A stretch of DNA of 64,000 nucleotides, taken from positions 62,001 through 126,000 of the forward strand of contig NZ_JABGCB010000004.1 in assembly GCF_013149295.1 (NCBI RefSeq), written 5' to 3'. The translations under genes were made by a program, and so were the position numbers. The notes under the pieces are model-generated. The model was given only the letters and a program-made list of their open reading frames with translations. It did not search any database and was not told the DNA's origin. Source of the stretch: Novosphingobium sp. SG751A (GTDB taxonomy: Bacteria > Pseudomonadota > Alphaproteobacteria > Sphingomonadales > Sphingomonadaceae). Position 1 is the first letter of the stretch, and every line of letters starts with the position of its first letter. Positions 18,396 through 27,473 of the stretch are shown in pieces.

Positions 18396-18405
18396 CCAAA
18401 TTTGG
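18396..18405. promoter_or_regulatory. Palindrome CCAAATTTGG, copy 1
   Basis: This perfect 10-bp dyad lies 34 bases upstream of the receptor ATG at 18362. A second identical copy is centred 31 bp (about three helical turns) away. The paired spacing suggests a bound regulator on one DNA face. Confidence 0.45.
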
Positions 18406-18426
18406 CCAGTTTATTCGCAGAACTGT

Positions 18427-18436
18427 CCAAATTTGG
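18427..18436. promoter_or_regulatory. Palindrome CCAAATTTGG, copy 2
   Basis: This is the second identical dyad in the divergent receptor/lacI region. A related half-site TTTGGAC follows near 18460-18466. The regulator is unknown. Confidence 0.45.
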
Positions 18437-18472
18437 GGGCAGATTCTCTTATGCCGCACTTTGGACGAATCA

Positions 18473-18488
18473 ACGTCAGCGCTGACGT
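18473..18488. promoter_or_regulatory. Putative LacI-family operator (perfect 16-bp dyad)
   Basis: ACGTCAGCGCTGACGT has the central CG typical of LacI-family sites and lies between a TonB receptor and a lacI-family gene, about 93 bases upstream of the latter. The CAGCGCTG core recurs at 1459-1468. Confidence 0.65.
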
Positions 18489-18580
18489 AACGCCTAATCA
18501 ACCGTGACAGGGCTGTCAAGAAACGCCATGCCCATTGACCCGCGTGGACAGGTCCCGTCCTATTGGCTTATGCAACGCCC

Positions 18581-19609
18581 ATGTCGAACCGCAGACCCAC
18601 GCTAGATGATGTTGCCCGCATTACCGGAGTGTCCGCCAAAACGGTGGCTCGAACGCTCAATGGCGAGAAGGGCGTGGGGGCCGAAACACGCGATCGGGTG
18701 ATGGAGGCGGTCCAGCAATTGGGCTATCAGATGAATGTTTCGGCCCGCGCGTTGGCCAGCGCCAAGACGCTGAGAATCTGCATCGTTTCCAATTGGATGA
18801 CGGCCTTCTTCATGTCGCAGATCTATCGCGGCGCGGCGCGTGCCTGTCAGGAGCGCGGCTATCATCTTATCATCCGCGAATTCGACCCCGGGCAGAGCGA
18901 TGCCATCGACACCTTTCGTCGGCAATTGCAGGCGGCCCCCGTCGATGGTATTTTTGTCACCTCCCCGCTGAGCAGCAACGAAGCGTTGCTGGCCATGTTC
19001 GATGATCTGGGGCTGCGCTATGTCCGCCATTCGCCGATGGGCGATTTTGAACGTTCCGATGTGGTTCAGGCGGACGAAATGGGCGGCGGCGCGCTGATCG
19101 CCCGCCACTTGTGGGAAAAAGGGCATCGCCGCTTTGGCCTTATCATGAATGCGGTGGGCCATGTTGCCGCAGGGCAGCGTTATCGGGGGTTTGTTGAAGA
19201 AATTCTGCGCCTTGGCGGATCAGAGGACCAGATCACCAACGTGGGCTATCCCATCGGTATGCGCGGCGCAGAGGGCCAGAACCCTATCGGTTACAGCGAG
19301 GCCGCCGAACTGCTGGCGCAAAAAGAGCGCCCAAGCGCGATCTTCGCCTTCAATGATGAAGTGGCCGCAGGCGTTCTGGCGCGCGGCCATGCGGCCGGTT
19401 TTGCCCTGCCGCAGGATCTGGCCGTGGCGGGCTATGGCAATGCCGATTTCGGGCGGCTGACATGGCCTGCGCTGACTACTGTGCGCCAGCCCAATACGGA
19501 CATGGCCTATCAGGCCGTGTGCTGGCTGACCGAACCGGCACCAGTCCGCGCGAGGGTGATGACATTTCCGGTCGAACTGATACCACGTGCCAGCACGGCC
19601 GAGACGTGA
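18581..19609 (+). CDS. LacI-family transcriptional regulator
   Basis: This 342-residue regulator has the LacI helix-turn-helix (TLDDVARITGVSAKTVARTLNGEKGVGAETRDRVMEAV) at its start, the hinge helix (ARALASAKT), and a periplasmic-binding-protein-like sensor domain (FAFNDEVAAGVLARG, DLAVAGYGNADFGRLTWPALTTVRQP). ATG at 18581 gives the usual short leader; an in-frame TTG at 18563 is possible. Neither has a good ribosome binding site. It faces the sulfatase-operon receptor across a region with a 16-bp dyad, so it probably represses that operon and itself. LacI-family ligands are usually sugars, which hints that the substrate is a glycan or glycoside. Confidence 0.9.
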   Translation: MSNRRPTLDDVARITGVSAKTVARTLNGEKGVGAETRDRVMEAVQQLGYQMNVSARALASAKTLRICIVSNWMTAFFMSQIYRGAARACQERGYHLIIREFDPGQSDAIDTFRRQLQAAPVDGIFVTSPLSSNEALLAMFDDLGLRYVRHSPMGDFERSDVVQADEMGGGALIARHLWEKGHRRFGLIMNAVGHVAAGQRYRGFVEEILRLGGSEDQITNVGYPIGMRGAEGQNPIGYSEAAELLAQKERPSAIFAFNDEVAAGVLARGHAAGFALPQDLAVAGYGNADFGRLTWPALTTVRQPNTDMAYQAVCWLTEPAPVRARVMTFPVELIPRASTAET

Positions 19610-19610
19610 C

Positions 19611-21020
19611 TTAAGCGCGCGGGGGAAAGAGCGGTCTGGGAAAGCTGGCAGCCAGCATCACTGCCGTTGCCAGTACGAAGAGCAGAACCAGCAGATAGGA
19701 TGGCGGCCCCGCGCCTGCCGCAGGTTGCTGCGACAGATAGAAATAGGGACGCATGATCAAGGCCCCGCCCAGCGCCAGGCCGATCTGTTGCCCCAGTCGC
19801 AGCGCGGCGGCGCTGGCTCCGGCATGGGCGGGGGCGGTGCGCGCCATGCTGGCCGGGCCGATACAGCCCGATGTCATGCCAACCCCCATGCCCGCCAGCC
19901 CCAGAATGGGCAGCAACGCCCAGACCGGCCAATGCGGATTTTGCCCCGCCCACATGATCAGCGGCGCGGCAAGGGCCAGCAGCGCCGCCCCGGCGGCAAT
20001 GACAAACCGCCCGTCTTTTTTCAGCAGAAACCGGCCAAAGAACAGGATCGAGAAGAACACGCCCATGCCATAGGGGATCTGAATCGCGCCCGAGACATAG
20101 GGTGAATGACCCCGCCCGTTTTGAAGAATGTGATTGATGATGATGATCAGGCTGTTGCTGCTGGCGCTGAAACAGATGGTCAGCATCGCGCCTGTGGCCA
20201 GTTGCGACAGAGCGGTAGGATCGGAGCGCGCGTCCCACGGGCGACGCAGCGAAAACGTCCCCCGCCTGATCCGCCACAGGGCCAAAAAGGGCAGGGCGGC
20301 CAGTGCCATCATCCATGGATGAAATCCTGCCGTGTCTCGCCCCAGCCACTCGAACATCGCCATGATCGCGCCCACCGCTATCACCAGCGGCATAGGTCGA
20401 TACAGAAATCCTTGGTCCCTCCCATCCTCGGGGCGATGCGTGTCGCGCGGAAGCAGCCAGTAGCCGAGCAGCAGCGCCGTCGCGCCGATCATCGCCCCCA
20501 CCATAAACACCACGCGCCAGCCAAGATCGGCAAAATTGCCCGATATCAGTAATCCGGCCACCACCGGCCCGAATGTGCCTGCCGAGGCCGAAGCAAAGCC
20601 AAGCGCGGGCAGCAGTCGGACGCGGTCTTGCGGAGCATAGAGGATATGGAGCAGCCCCATGATCTGGGGCGCGGTCAGGGCAAAAGCCGCGCCCTGCAGC
20701 AGACGCGAGAGCAGGAAGGCGATGATCCCCCCCGACAGTGCGCAGGACAGCGAGGCCCCGACATAGAGCCCCGCTCCCGCCAGAAAGACTCGGCGATGCC
20801 CGATCCGGTCCGCCATCGGGCCGGTCAGCACCAGCGTCAACGCAAAGCCGAGTGCATAGGAGCTGTAAAACCAATGGGTTATATGGCTGGATGCATGAAG
20901 GTCGCGTGCCACAACCGGCATCGAGACATTGACGAACATCGCGTTTAAAACTTCCATGAAGTTTGCAAGCAACAGCGCGGCAAAAGGGAAATAGCGCTTT
21001 GCGCGCAAGATATCGCCCAC
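19611..21020 (-). CDS. MFS transporter, DHA2 (14-helix) type
   Basis: This polytopic membrane protein of about 469 residues has many hydrophobic helices. The MFS signature GPMADRIGHRRVFLAGA follows the second helix, and LLQGAAFALTAPQIMGLL is typical of the EmrB/QacA (DHA2) family. GTG at 21020 is preferred because GGGGAGAG lies directly upstream; the frame is open to a GTG at 21077 with no such site. It is convergent with the lacI gene ending at 19609 and divergent from the second lacI gene. Family members are mostly drug or proton antiporters, but in this locus it may carry the desulfated product or export sulfate-linked metabolites. The direction is not visible. Confidence 0.88.
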   Translation of the reverse strand: MGDILRAKRYFPFAALLLANFMEVLNAMFVNVSMPVVARDLHASSHITHWFYSSYALGFALTLVLTGPMADRIGHRRVFLAGAGLYVGASLSCALSGGIIAFLLSRLLQGAAFALTAPQIMGLLHILYAPQDRVRLLPALGFASASAGTFGPVVAGLLISGNFADLGWRVVFMVGAMIGATALLLGYWLLPRDTHRPEDGRDQGFLYRPMPLVIAVGAIMAMFEWLGRDTAGFHPWMMALAALPFLALWRIRRGTFSLRRPWDARSDPTALSQLATGAMLTICFSASSNSLIIIINHILQNGRGHSPYVSGAIQIPYGMGVFFSILFFGRFLLKKDGRFVIAAGAALLALAAPLIMWAGQNPHWPVWALLPILGLAGMGVGMTSGCIGPASMARTAPAHAGASAAALRLGQQIGLALGGALIMRPYFYLSQQPAAGAGPPSYLLVLLFVLATAVMLAASFPRPLFPPRA

Positions 21021-21264
21021 GTCCTCTCCCCTGCGCCGCCCCGTTGGTCGGGATTCTGGCCCAAACTCTGCAATCACCGCATAGCGACGATCCGACAGGC
21101 TGGCCAGTCGAACGGTTGGCCGATGCTAACTTGCGGCAAAGCGTGGTGAAAAAGCATCATTTGCATTTTGCGGGGCGCCCTGCGATCTTGCCCGCCGGAA
21201 ATTTGCCAATATGTACAAAAGCGCGCAAACCGACGCGCGGGGCCAGACGGGGATCGTTTCATCA

Positions 21265-22275
21265 GTGGCAACAATCAAGGATGTCGCCAAGGCAGCCGGT
21301 GTTTCGTTCAAGACCGTTTCGCGCGTGGTCAATGGAGAGAAGCGCGTTGGCCCCGAAGCGCGCGAAAGGGTCAATCAGGCGATCCGGGAACTGGGCTACA
21401 AACCCTCGTTGGCCGCGAGGCAGCTGGCGGGGCAGCGCAGCTATCTGATCGGTCTGCTCGTGCCGCGTCTGGGGGCCAGCTATATAGCGCGCATGTTGAT
21501 CGCGATGGGGGCGGCCTGCCGGGCCTCGGGCTATAATCTGATCACCGAAATGCTGGATTATCAGGAATATCGCCGTTCCGACTTTTTCTCGATCAACTTC
21601 TCCGCCCGGCCTGACAGTGTGATCCTGACCCCGCCCTTCAGCAATGAGGAGCGGATTTTGGACTATTTCGAGCGGGAGAAAGTGTCCATCGTGCGGGTGG
21701 CTCCGGCCTTTGAAGGCTATGGCCTGCGCGTGCCGGTGGATGAAGAACCCATTGCCATGGAATTGATGCGCCATCTGATTGCCAAAGGTCACAGGCGGAT
21801 CGGGATCATCGGCCCACCGCCGCGCCGCCTGGCCTCCGAGGCGCGCGTGGTAGGTTATCGCAAGGCTCTGGCCGAGGCGGGAATTGAGGAGGATCCTGCG
21901 CTGATATTGCGCGGTGACTTCACATTCGCTTCGGGCGTGGCGGCCACCACCAGCCTGCTTGCATTGCCCCAGCGGCCAACCGCGATCTTTGCCGCAGGCG
22001 ATGAACTGGCCGCAGGTGCCATGGCCGAGGCGGCGCGGCTGGGATACCGGGTGCCCGATGATCTGGCGGTGGCGGGCTTTGACGATTCGCCCATTGCCCG
22101 CATGGTGTTTCCGCCCATCACCACCGTGCATCAGCCGGTGCGCGATATTGCGCGGGCTGCGGTTGAAGCGGCGATCAATCCCGATTTCAAGCCGCAGCCC
22201 TTTGAATATAAACTGATCATTCGAGGCTCCACCGACGGCAGCCGCCAGCATTGCCTCGAACCCTATCCGTTTTAG
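21265..22275 (+). CDS. LacI-family transcriptional regulator
   Basis: The product is 336 residues from GTG 21265. The DNA-binding helices start TIKDVAKAAGVSFKTVSRVVNGEKRVGPEARERV, followed by the hinge ARQLAGQRS and the sensor domain (IFAAGDELAAGAMAEAARLGYRVPDDLAVAGFDDSPIARMVFPPITTVHQP). The frame opens at 21211 (ATG), but starting at VATIKDVA matches the usual LacI N-terminus; both ribosome binding sites are weak. It is divergent from the MFS gene and its stop overlaps that of the convergent HEAT-repeat sulfatase. It is a second sensor for the locus; candidate targets are the MFS gene and the three-sulfatase operon with its divergent receptor. Confidence 0.88.
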   Translation: MATIKDVAKAAGVSFKTVSRVVNGEKRVGPEARERVNQAIRELGYKPSLAARQLAGQRSYLIGLLVPRLGASYIARMLIAMGAACRASGYNLITEMLDYQEYRRSDFFSINFSARPDSVILTPPFSNEERILDYFEREKVSIVRVAPAFEGYGLRVPVDEEPIAMELMRHLIAKGHRRIGIIGPPPRRLASEARVVGYRKALAEAGIEEDPALILRGDFTFASGVAATTSLLALPQRPTAIFAAGDELAAGAMAEAARLGYRVPDDLAVAGFDDSPIARMVFPPITTVHQPVRDIARAAVEAAINPDFKPQPFEYKLIIRGSTDGSRQHCLEPYPF

Positions 22276-24155
22276 ACCTTCATGCGGCGGATCAGTCGTT
22301 CAAAATCCATGATCGGCATCGATGGCGTATATTTCCCTTCCAGCACCGCGCTAAGATAGCGCCCGGCGTTGCGGACATATTCCTGCTCGCTTTGCGCGGC
22401 CTGTTGCACAACGGGCAGGGCGGGGAGGGCATGGTCCCCAATATAGGTCAGCGCGTTGAGCGCCTGCAACTGCACCGGCCACACCTTGTCCTGCGCGGCC
22501 AGAGCGGTGAGGACGCGGACGGGTTCGTCGATCTCGCCCAGACGCACCAGCGCCTCGGCGGCCACGACGCGGACCTGATCGGCGCTGTCCTTGGCCAGAG
22601 CGGCCAGCAGGGCGGACTTGGCCCCATGCTGACCACCAACCAGCAGGCCCGTTGCCGCCCAATAGCGGATCACCGGCAGCGGATGGTTCAGCCCCTCGAC
22701 CAGTTGTGCTTCGCTGCCCGCGCCGCTCGCCGCCAGACGCGCCATCTCCATCACCTGCGTCAGGGGATAGGTCTTGCGATCCCGGCTTTCGAAATAGCCT
22801 TCGCCCGCCATGGCTTCGGGAATGAAGCCATTGTCGTTGATCGCCACCATATGCGTATCAAGCGCCTTGCTCAGCCGTTCCATCTGCGCTTTTGCCGCAG
22901 GATCGGCGGCCAGATTGCGCAATTCATGCCGGTCTTGGCGCAGGTCATAGAGTTCTTCATAGGGTTTGGTGTGGAAGAACCGGTCCTGATCGGCATTGAG
23001 CGTTCCAGCGCGATGGGCCGCTTCCCAATCCTGATAGCCCTTGGCCAGCCATTCGAAGGCCTGATGCTGGCCCCACGGGCGATGCGGCATGTAATTGCGG
23101 ATATAGCGCCAGCGACCATCGGTGACGGTGCGCTGAAAATCATAGCGTTCGTCCATCCGGTTCCGCATTCCGAAGGCGTAGGCCTGCGACGCGGCGCGGG
23201 GGCCAAGGAAGGGCTTGCCCACCATCTGCGCCGGTTGGGCCACGCCCGCCAGAGCCAGCACCGTGGGCGCCAGATCGATGAAGGAGACGGGCGTGTCAAC
23301 TTCGCGCCCCGGCGCCACGGGCAAGAGGTGGCGCCATTTGGGCGGAGCATAGACCACCATCTCGCAGGCCAGCCCATCCTCATAGCAATAGCGCTTGGAC
23401 CGGGGCAGTACGCCGCCGTTGTCGGAATAGTGGAAGATGATCGTATCCTCGGCCAACCCATCGGCCTCCAGTTCGGCAATGCGCTGGGCCAGTTCGCCGT
23501 CCATCTTTTCCATCAGGTTGTAATAGCTGGCGAAATCCTGTCGTATTCCGGGCGTGTCGGGCAAGAATGGTGGGATGGACACCATATCGGGCGTGACGCG
23601 GCCTTGGGTGGGTTGAAACAGGCGTGATTCATGGGTGGTTTCGTAATTGAAGACAGCCATGAACGGCTTGCCGCCTGGATTTTTGCGCCAATGGCCCTGC
23701 GGTCCCTGAACGTCCCAGATCGCCTCGGGCTTCACATCGCAATTATAATCGGTCTTGGTGTTGTTCGTGCAGAAATAGCCCGCCGCGCGCAGCAATTCGG
23801 GGTAGGTCTGAAACTCTTTGGGGAAATGCGCATTGGCCCGCATGTGGTTGGCCGGCGCGCAGCTCTCCGGATAGACGCCCGTCAGAATGCCGAAGCGCGA
23901 AGGGGCGCAGACCGGCGCATTGGAATAGATATGGCGGAACAAGACGCCCTTGCGCGCCAATCCGTTGATCGTGGGCGTATGGGCCAGCTTGTCGCCATAG
24001 GCGCCGACATAAGGATTGTTGTCTTCCGACACGATCCACAAAATATTGGGGTGCTTGCCTGAAGAGGGCCGAGCAAGCGCCCCCTGAGCAGCAGTCGCCG
24101 CCAGAGAAGCGGCTGCGCCCAGAACAGTTCGACGGTTGAGATGGGGTTGTTTCAC
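22272..24155 (-). CDS. Exported sulfatase with C-terminal HEAT repeats (CAPSR motif)
   Basis: The 627-residue protein begins MKQPHLNRRTVLGAAASL, a Tat signal. The sulfatase domain starts NILWIVSEDNNPYVGAYGD. Here SEDN replaces the usual DD pair, a variant seen in the heparan N-sulfatase-like branch. The formylglycine motif is CAPSRFGILTG (Cys83), with FHYSDNGG later. From about residue 480, helical HEAT-like repeats follow (HPLPVIRYWAATGLL, DQVRVVAAEALVRLGEI, WPVQLQALNALTYIG, EQEYVRNAGRYLSAVL). It is the last gene of the three-sulfatase operon, 43 bases after the preceding stop. The repeats may bind substrate or a partner protein. Confidence 0.9.
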   Translation of the reverse strand: MKQPHLNRRTVLGAAASLAATAAQGALARPSSGKHPNILWIVSEDNNPYVGAYGDKLAHTPTINGLARKGVLFRHIYSNAPVCAPSRFGILTGVYPESCAPANHMRANAHFPKEFQTYPELLRAAGYFCTNNTKTDYNCDVKPEAIWDVQGPQGHWRKNPGGKPFMAVFNYETTHESRLFQPTQGRVTPDMVSIPPFLPDTPGIRQDFASYYNLMEKMDGELAQRIAELEADGLAEDTIIFHYSDNGGVLPRSKRYCYEDGLACEMVVYAPPKWRHLLPVAPGREVDTPVSFIDLAPTVLALAGVAQPAQMVGKPFLGPRAASQAYAFGMRNRMDERYDFQRTVTDGRWRYIRNYMPHRPWGQHQAFEWLAKGYQDWEAAHRAGTLNADQDRFFHTKPYEELYDLRQDRHELRNLAADPAAKAQMERLSKALDTHMVAINDNGFIPEAMAGEGYFESRDRKTYPLTQVMEMARLAASGAGSEAQLVEGLNHPLPVIRYWAATGLLVGGQHGAKSALLAALAKDSADQVRVVAAEALVRLGEIDEPVRVLTALAAQDKVWPVQLQALNALTYIGDHALPALPVVQQAAQSEQEYVRNAGRYLSAVLEGKYTPSMPIMDFERLIRRMKV

Positions 24156-24198
24156 GGTGTTTCTCGCTTTTAACAGGGCAGGCGGGGTTGGCGGCGGG

Positions 24199-25671
24199 TC
24201 AATAGACCCACTCGGTCTCGCGTCCGCCGATCATGACCTTGCGGGTGAAATGCAGTTTCCAGAGCGGCGCGGGCAGGGATTTGGCGAAACCCTCAACCGC
24301 GCGGTTCAGCTTCTCGGCCTCGGCTTTGTGGTCGGCCGAAACATCCGCCTTTTCCCAAGGGTCCTGCGCCAGATTGTGCAGCTTCGTCTGATGCCAGTCG
24401 TCTGAACGCCACAGCCGCCATTGCCCTTGCCGCGCGGCAAAGACCGGAGCCTGACCCCAGACCAGCAGTCGGTTGTCCGGCCCTTTGTAATGGGCCGAGG
24501 CGATCAGGTCCTGTCCCTCCAATTCGTGCGGAAGGGCCTGTTTCGGGGCCGCGCCGCGCAGGATCGTAGGCAGAATGTCGAGCGAGGAAACCGGCGTATC
24601 GACGATACCCTTTGGCTTCATCGCGTGCGGCCATGAAAAGAGAAAAGGCACCCGCACCCCTCCTTCCAGATAGGTGAACTTGCCTGCGCCCCATGGATGG
24701 GCATCGTTGCAAAAGCCGAATTGCACCGGACATCCATTGTCCGACAGAAACATGACCATCGTATTGTCGCGCAGCCCGCGTTCCTCCAATGTGTCGAGGA
24801 TCCGGCCCACGCCTGCATCCATGGCCGCAATCATCGCCACATAGGTGCGCCGAACCGGGTCCTTGATATGGGCAAAGCGGTCATACCATTCCTGCGGCAC
24901 CTGTAGCGGCCAGTGCGGCGCATTATAGGCGACATAGGAGAAGAAGGGCTGTTTGCCCCGTGACGCGCGGTCAATGAAATCCACCGCATGATCGGTGATC
25001 TCGTCGGTAAGATAGCGGTTGAAATTATCGACTTTGCGGCGCTCGGGCCCCTCGACGATCACCCCATTGTCGCGCCGCGTTTCAAAGGGCGGCTTGCCCG
25101 CGTCAGCCTTGGTGGGGGTGGTGACGATGCCGGGCGTCTCGGGATCGACATAGACCGTCTCCCCGGCCAGAAAGCCGAAGAATTCGTCAAAGCCCCGATT
25201 GGTGGGATAGAAGCGGTCCTGCGCGCCCAAATGCCATTTGCCAAAGGCGCCGGTGTGATAGCCCAGCGGTTTCAATCTTTCGGCAATGGTCTTTTCCGTG
25301 GACGGCAGACCCGCGCCTTCATCGCCTTCATCATTGATATTATAAGTAAAGCCAAAGCGCATCGGCATCCGGCCCGTTAGCAAGCCCGCGCGCGAGACCG
25401 CGCAGACCGAGGCTGCGACATAGCCATTGGAAAATGCCGCTCCCGAGGCCGCGATGCGGTCCAGATTGGGCGTGGACACATCCTTGCCGCCATAGGCCGA
25501 GACATCGGGCCAACCCAGATCATCGACCAGAATGACCACCACGTTTGGCGCCTGCGCCGCGTGCGGTTGCGCCGCCGGTGGAGCCAATGATGTCGCCGGG
25601 CGGGCTGGCGCGACCGGGGCGCAGAGCAGAGCCGCCGTGCCCAGCAGCATGGCCGTCAAAACGCGCTTCAT
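24199..25671 (-). CDS. Exported sulfatase with an atypical CAVSR formylglycine motif
   Basis: The 490-residue sulfatase has a Sec signal peptide (MKRVLTAMLLGTAALLCAPVAPA), the fold start NVVVILVDDLGWPDVSAYGG, and the line FGKWHLG. The formylglycine signature reads CAVSRAGLLTG: Cys90 and Arg94 are present, but Val92 stands where Pro (or Ala) is expected. All other family blocks are intact (FLSDNGCP, GVRVPFLFSWP). Its ATG overlaps the stop of the upstream sulfatase by four bases (ATGA), so translation is coupled. It should cleave a sulfate ester if Cys90 is matured. Confidence 0.9.
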   Translation of the reverse strand: MKRVLTAMLLGTAALLCAPVAPARPATSLAPPAAQPHAAQAPNVVVILVDDLGWPDVSAYGGKDVSTPNLDRIAASGAAFSNGYVAASVCAVSRAGLLTGRMPMRFGFTYNINDEGDEGAGLPSTEKTIAERLKPLGYHTGAFGKWHLGAQDRFYPTNRGFDEFFGFLAGETVYVDPETPGIVTTPTKADAGKPPFETRRDNGVIVEGPERRKVDNFNRYLTDEITDHAVDFIDRASRGKQPFFSYVAYNAPHWPLQVPQEWYDRFAHIKDPVRRTYVAMIAAMDAGVGRILDTLEERGLRDNTMVMFLSDNGCPVQFGFCNDAHPWGAGKFTYLEGGVRVPFLFSWPHAMKPKGIVDTPVSSLDILPTILRGAAPKQALPHELEGQDLIASAHYKGPDNRLLVWGQAPVFAARQGQWRLWRSDDWHQTKLHNLAQDPWEKADVSADHKAEAEKLNRAVEGFAKSLPAPLWKLHFTRKVMIGGRETEWVY

Positions 25672-27443
25672 TGGCCTTTTCCCTTAATCCGCACATCGGG
25701 GCGGTCGGCGGAATCATCGAATTGTTCGCGCGTGCGGAAACGTTCGGGCGCCTCGGCCAGCGCGGGGGTGGAATAGCGCCGCGCCTGATCCCACCAGAGC
25801 TTTTTCAGCTCTTCCAGCTTGGCCGGATATTGCGTCGACAGATCGGTGCTTTCCGAAAAATCCTTATCCGTGTTGAACAGCGCCCATTTGTCGGCGGCGA
25901 AATCGCTGCCCTGTTTGTGGATGGTGACGGCGCGCCAAGGGCCTTGGGTGATGGCGCGATTGCCGCGCAATTCGAAATATTGCACCGATCGGGCCGCAGA
26001 AGCCCCCGCCGACAGCATCGTGGGTAGGATGGAGCGACCCGCCACCGGAATTTCGACCACGCCATGCAGCGTTTTAGGAAATTGCGTATGGCCGACCTGC
26101 GCCAAAGTGGGGGCAAGGTCGATGACATCGACATATTGATGCCGGATCGCCCCGCCATCCTTGATGACCTTGGGCCATGACACGATCAAGGGCGTGCGTA
26201 TGCCGCCCAGATAGGGCCATAATTTGTAACGCCGCAGCGGGGTGACGCCCGCCATCGCCCATGGGCGCTGATATTCGCTTTCGGTCTTGTCCGTGCCCAA
26301 TTCGTCGATCCGCGCCAGCATCTGCTCGGCGCTTAGTTTGTTGGGGGCGTAAAGGCGCTCAAACGATCCGCTCTGGCCCGCTTCGGACGCCGCGCCATTG
26401 TCGCTCATCACCATGATGATCGTGTTGTCATATTGCCCGGTGGCCTTGAGATGGGCGATCAGCCGCCCGATCTGCTCGTCTGTATGGGTCAGAAACCCTG
26501 CATAGGTGGCCATGAAGCGGGCATAGACCTGCTGCTCGGTCGGGGTCAGGTCGGCCCATGCCCGGTCGCCCGGATTGCGCGGGGGCAGGATCGTGTTGGC
26601 GGGCACGATGCCCATCGCCTTCATCCGCGCCAGACGCTCCACCCGCAAGGCGTCCCAGCCCTTCGCATAGGTGTCGCGATAGGCGTCGATATAGGGGCGC
26701 GGCACCTGAATGGGCGCATGGCCCGCGCCATAGGCCAGATAGACGAATTGCGGCTTGCCCTGACCCGGTTTCAGCGCGGCGATGGCGTGGTCGGTAATGT
26801 CATTCGAGAAATGATAGGCCGGCGTCTCGGGCGAGGGGATGCGCTTGTTCCCCTCGATTAGCTTGGGGTGATATTGATCGGTCCAGCCGAGGAAGAAGCC
26901 GTAGAATTGGTCAAACCCGCGTTGCAGCGGCCATGATCCGTTATGGCCCGCCGATCCGTCCTGATCCTCAGGCGCCAGATGCCATTTGCCGAAACCCGAA
27001 GTGGCATAGCCTGCATGCGAAAGAACCTGCGCGATGGTCTGGGCATTGTCGGGCAATTCGCCGCGGTCGCGGGTCATGTCGGCCGGATCGACCTTGCTGG
27101 CGGGCAGATCAGCCATGCGCACCGTTTGCGGATTGCGTCCGGTCAGCAGCGCCGCGCGGGTGGGGGTGCAGACCGCCTTTGTGTCGAAATGGTTATAGCG
27201 CAGCCCGCGCGCCGCCAGCGCATCGAGATTGGGCGTGCGGATTTCCGAGCCGAACGGGCCAAGATCGGAAAAGCCCACATCGTCCAGCACGATCAGCACG
27301 ATATTGGGTCGAGCCGGGGCGATGGCCGGCGCGGCGGCGGGGGCCGCGCCGGCCATCGCCAGGCCCATGATCACGGCGAGCGGATGGGGGGCGAAAAGGC
27401 CGCGGTTCCATCGCTTCGTCCAAGGCTTTGCGGGTCTATTCAT
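25668..27443 (-). CDS. Exported arylsulfatase (CTPTR motif), first gene of the three-sulfatase operon
   Basis: The 591-residue arylsulfatase is the longest single-domain sulfatase here. Its formylglycine motif is CTPTRAALLTGRNP (Cys92), as in PAS-type arylsulfatases. The fold start is NIVLIVLDDVGFSDLGPFG, and FGKWHL and VMSDNGAASE are conserved. The N-terminus has a long basic stretch before the hydrophobic segment (PLAVIMGLAMAGAAPAAAPA), so it is probably Sec-exported. GGAG sits nine bases upstream of the ATG. The gene leads an operon (25668-27443, 24199-25671, 22272-24155) and is divergent from the receptor at 27615. Preferred substrates of the family are aryl or alkyl sulfates; the natural one is unknown. 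Confidence 0.92.
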   Translation of the reverse strand: MNRPAKPWTKRWNRGLFAPHPLAVIMGLAMAGAAPAAAPAIAPARPNIVLIVLDDVGFSDLGPFGSEIRTPNLDALAARGLRYNHFDTKAVCTPTRAALLTGRNPQTVRMADLPASKVDPADMTRDRGELPDNAQTIAQVLSHAGYATSGFGKWHLAPEDQDGSAGHNGSWPLQRGFDQFYGFFLGWTDQYHPKLIEGNKRIPSPETPAYHFSNDITDHAIAALKPGQGKPQFVYLAYGAGHAPIQVPRPYIDAYRDTYAKGWDALRVERLARMKAMGIVPANTILPPRNPGDRAWADLTPTEQQVYARFMATYAGFLTHTDEQIGRLIAHLKATGQYDNTIIMVMSDNGAASEAGQSGSFERLYAPNKLSAEQMLARIDELGTDKTESEYQRPWAMAGVTPLRRYKLWPYLGGIRTPLIVSWPKVIKDGGAIRHQYVDVIDLAPTLAQVGHTQFPKTLHGVVEIPVAGRSILPTMLSAGASAARSVQYFELRGNRAITQGPWRAVTIHKQGSDFAADKWALFNTDKDFSESTDLSTQYPAKLEELKKLWWDQARRYSTPALAEAPERFRTREQFDDSADRPDVRIKGKGQ

Positions 27444-27473
27444 GCATCCACTCCGGCTTTCTGGTCTGATTAT

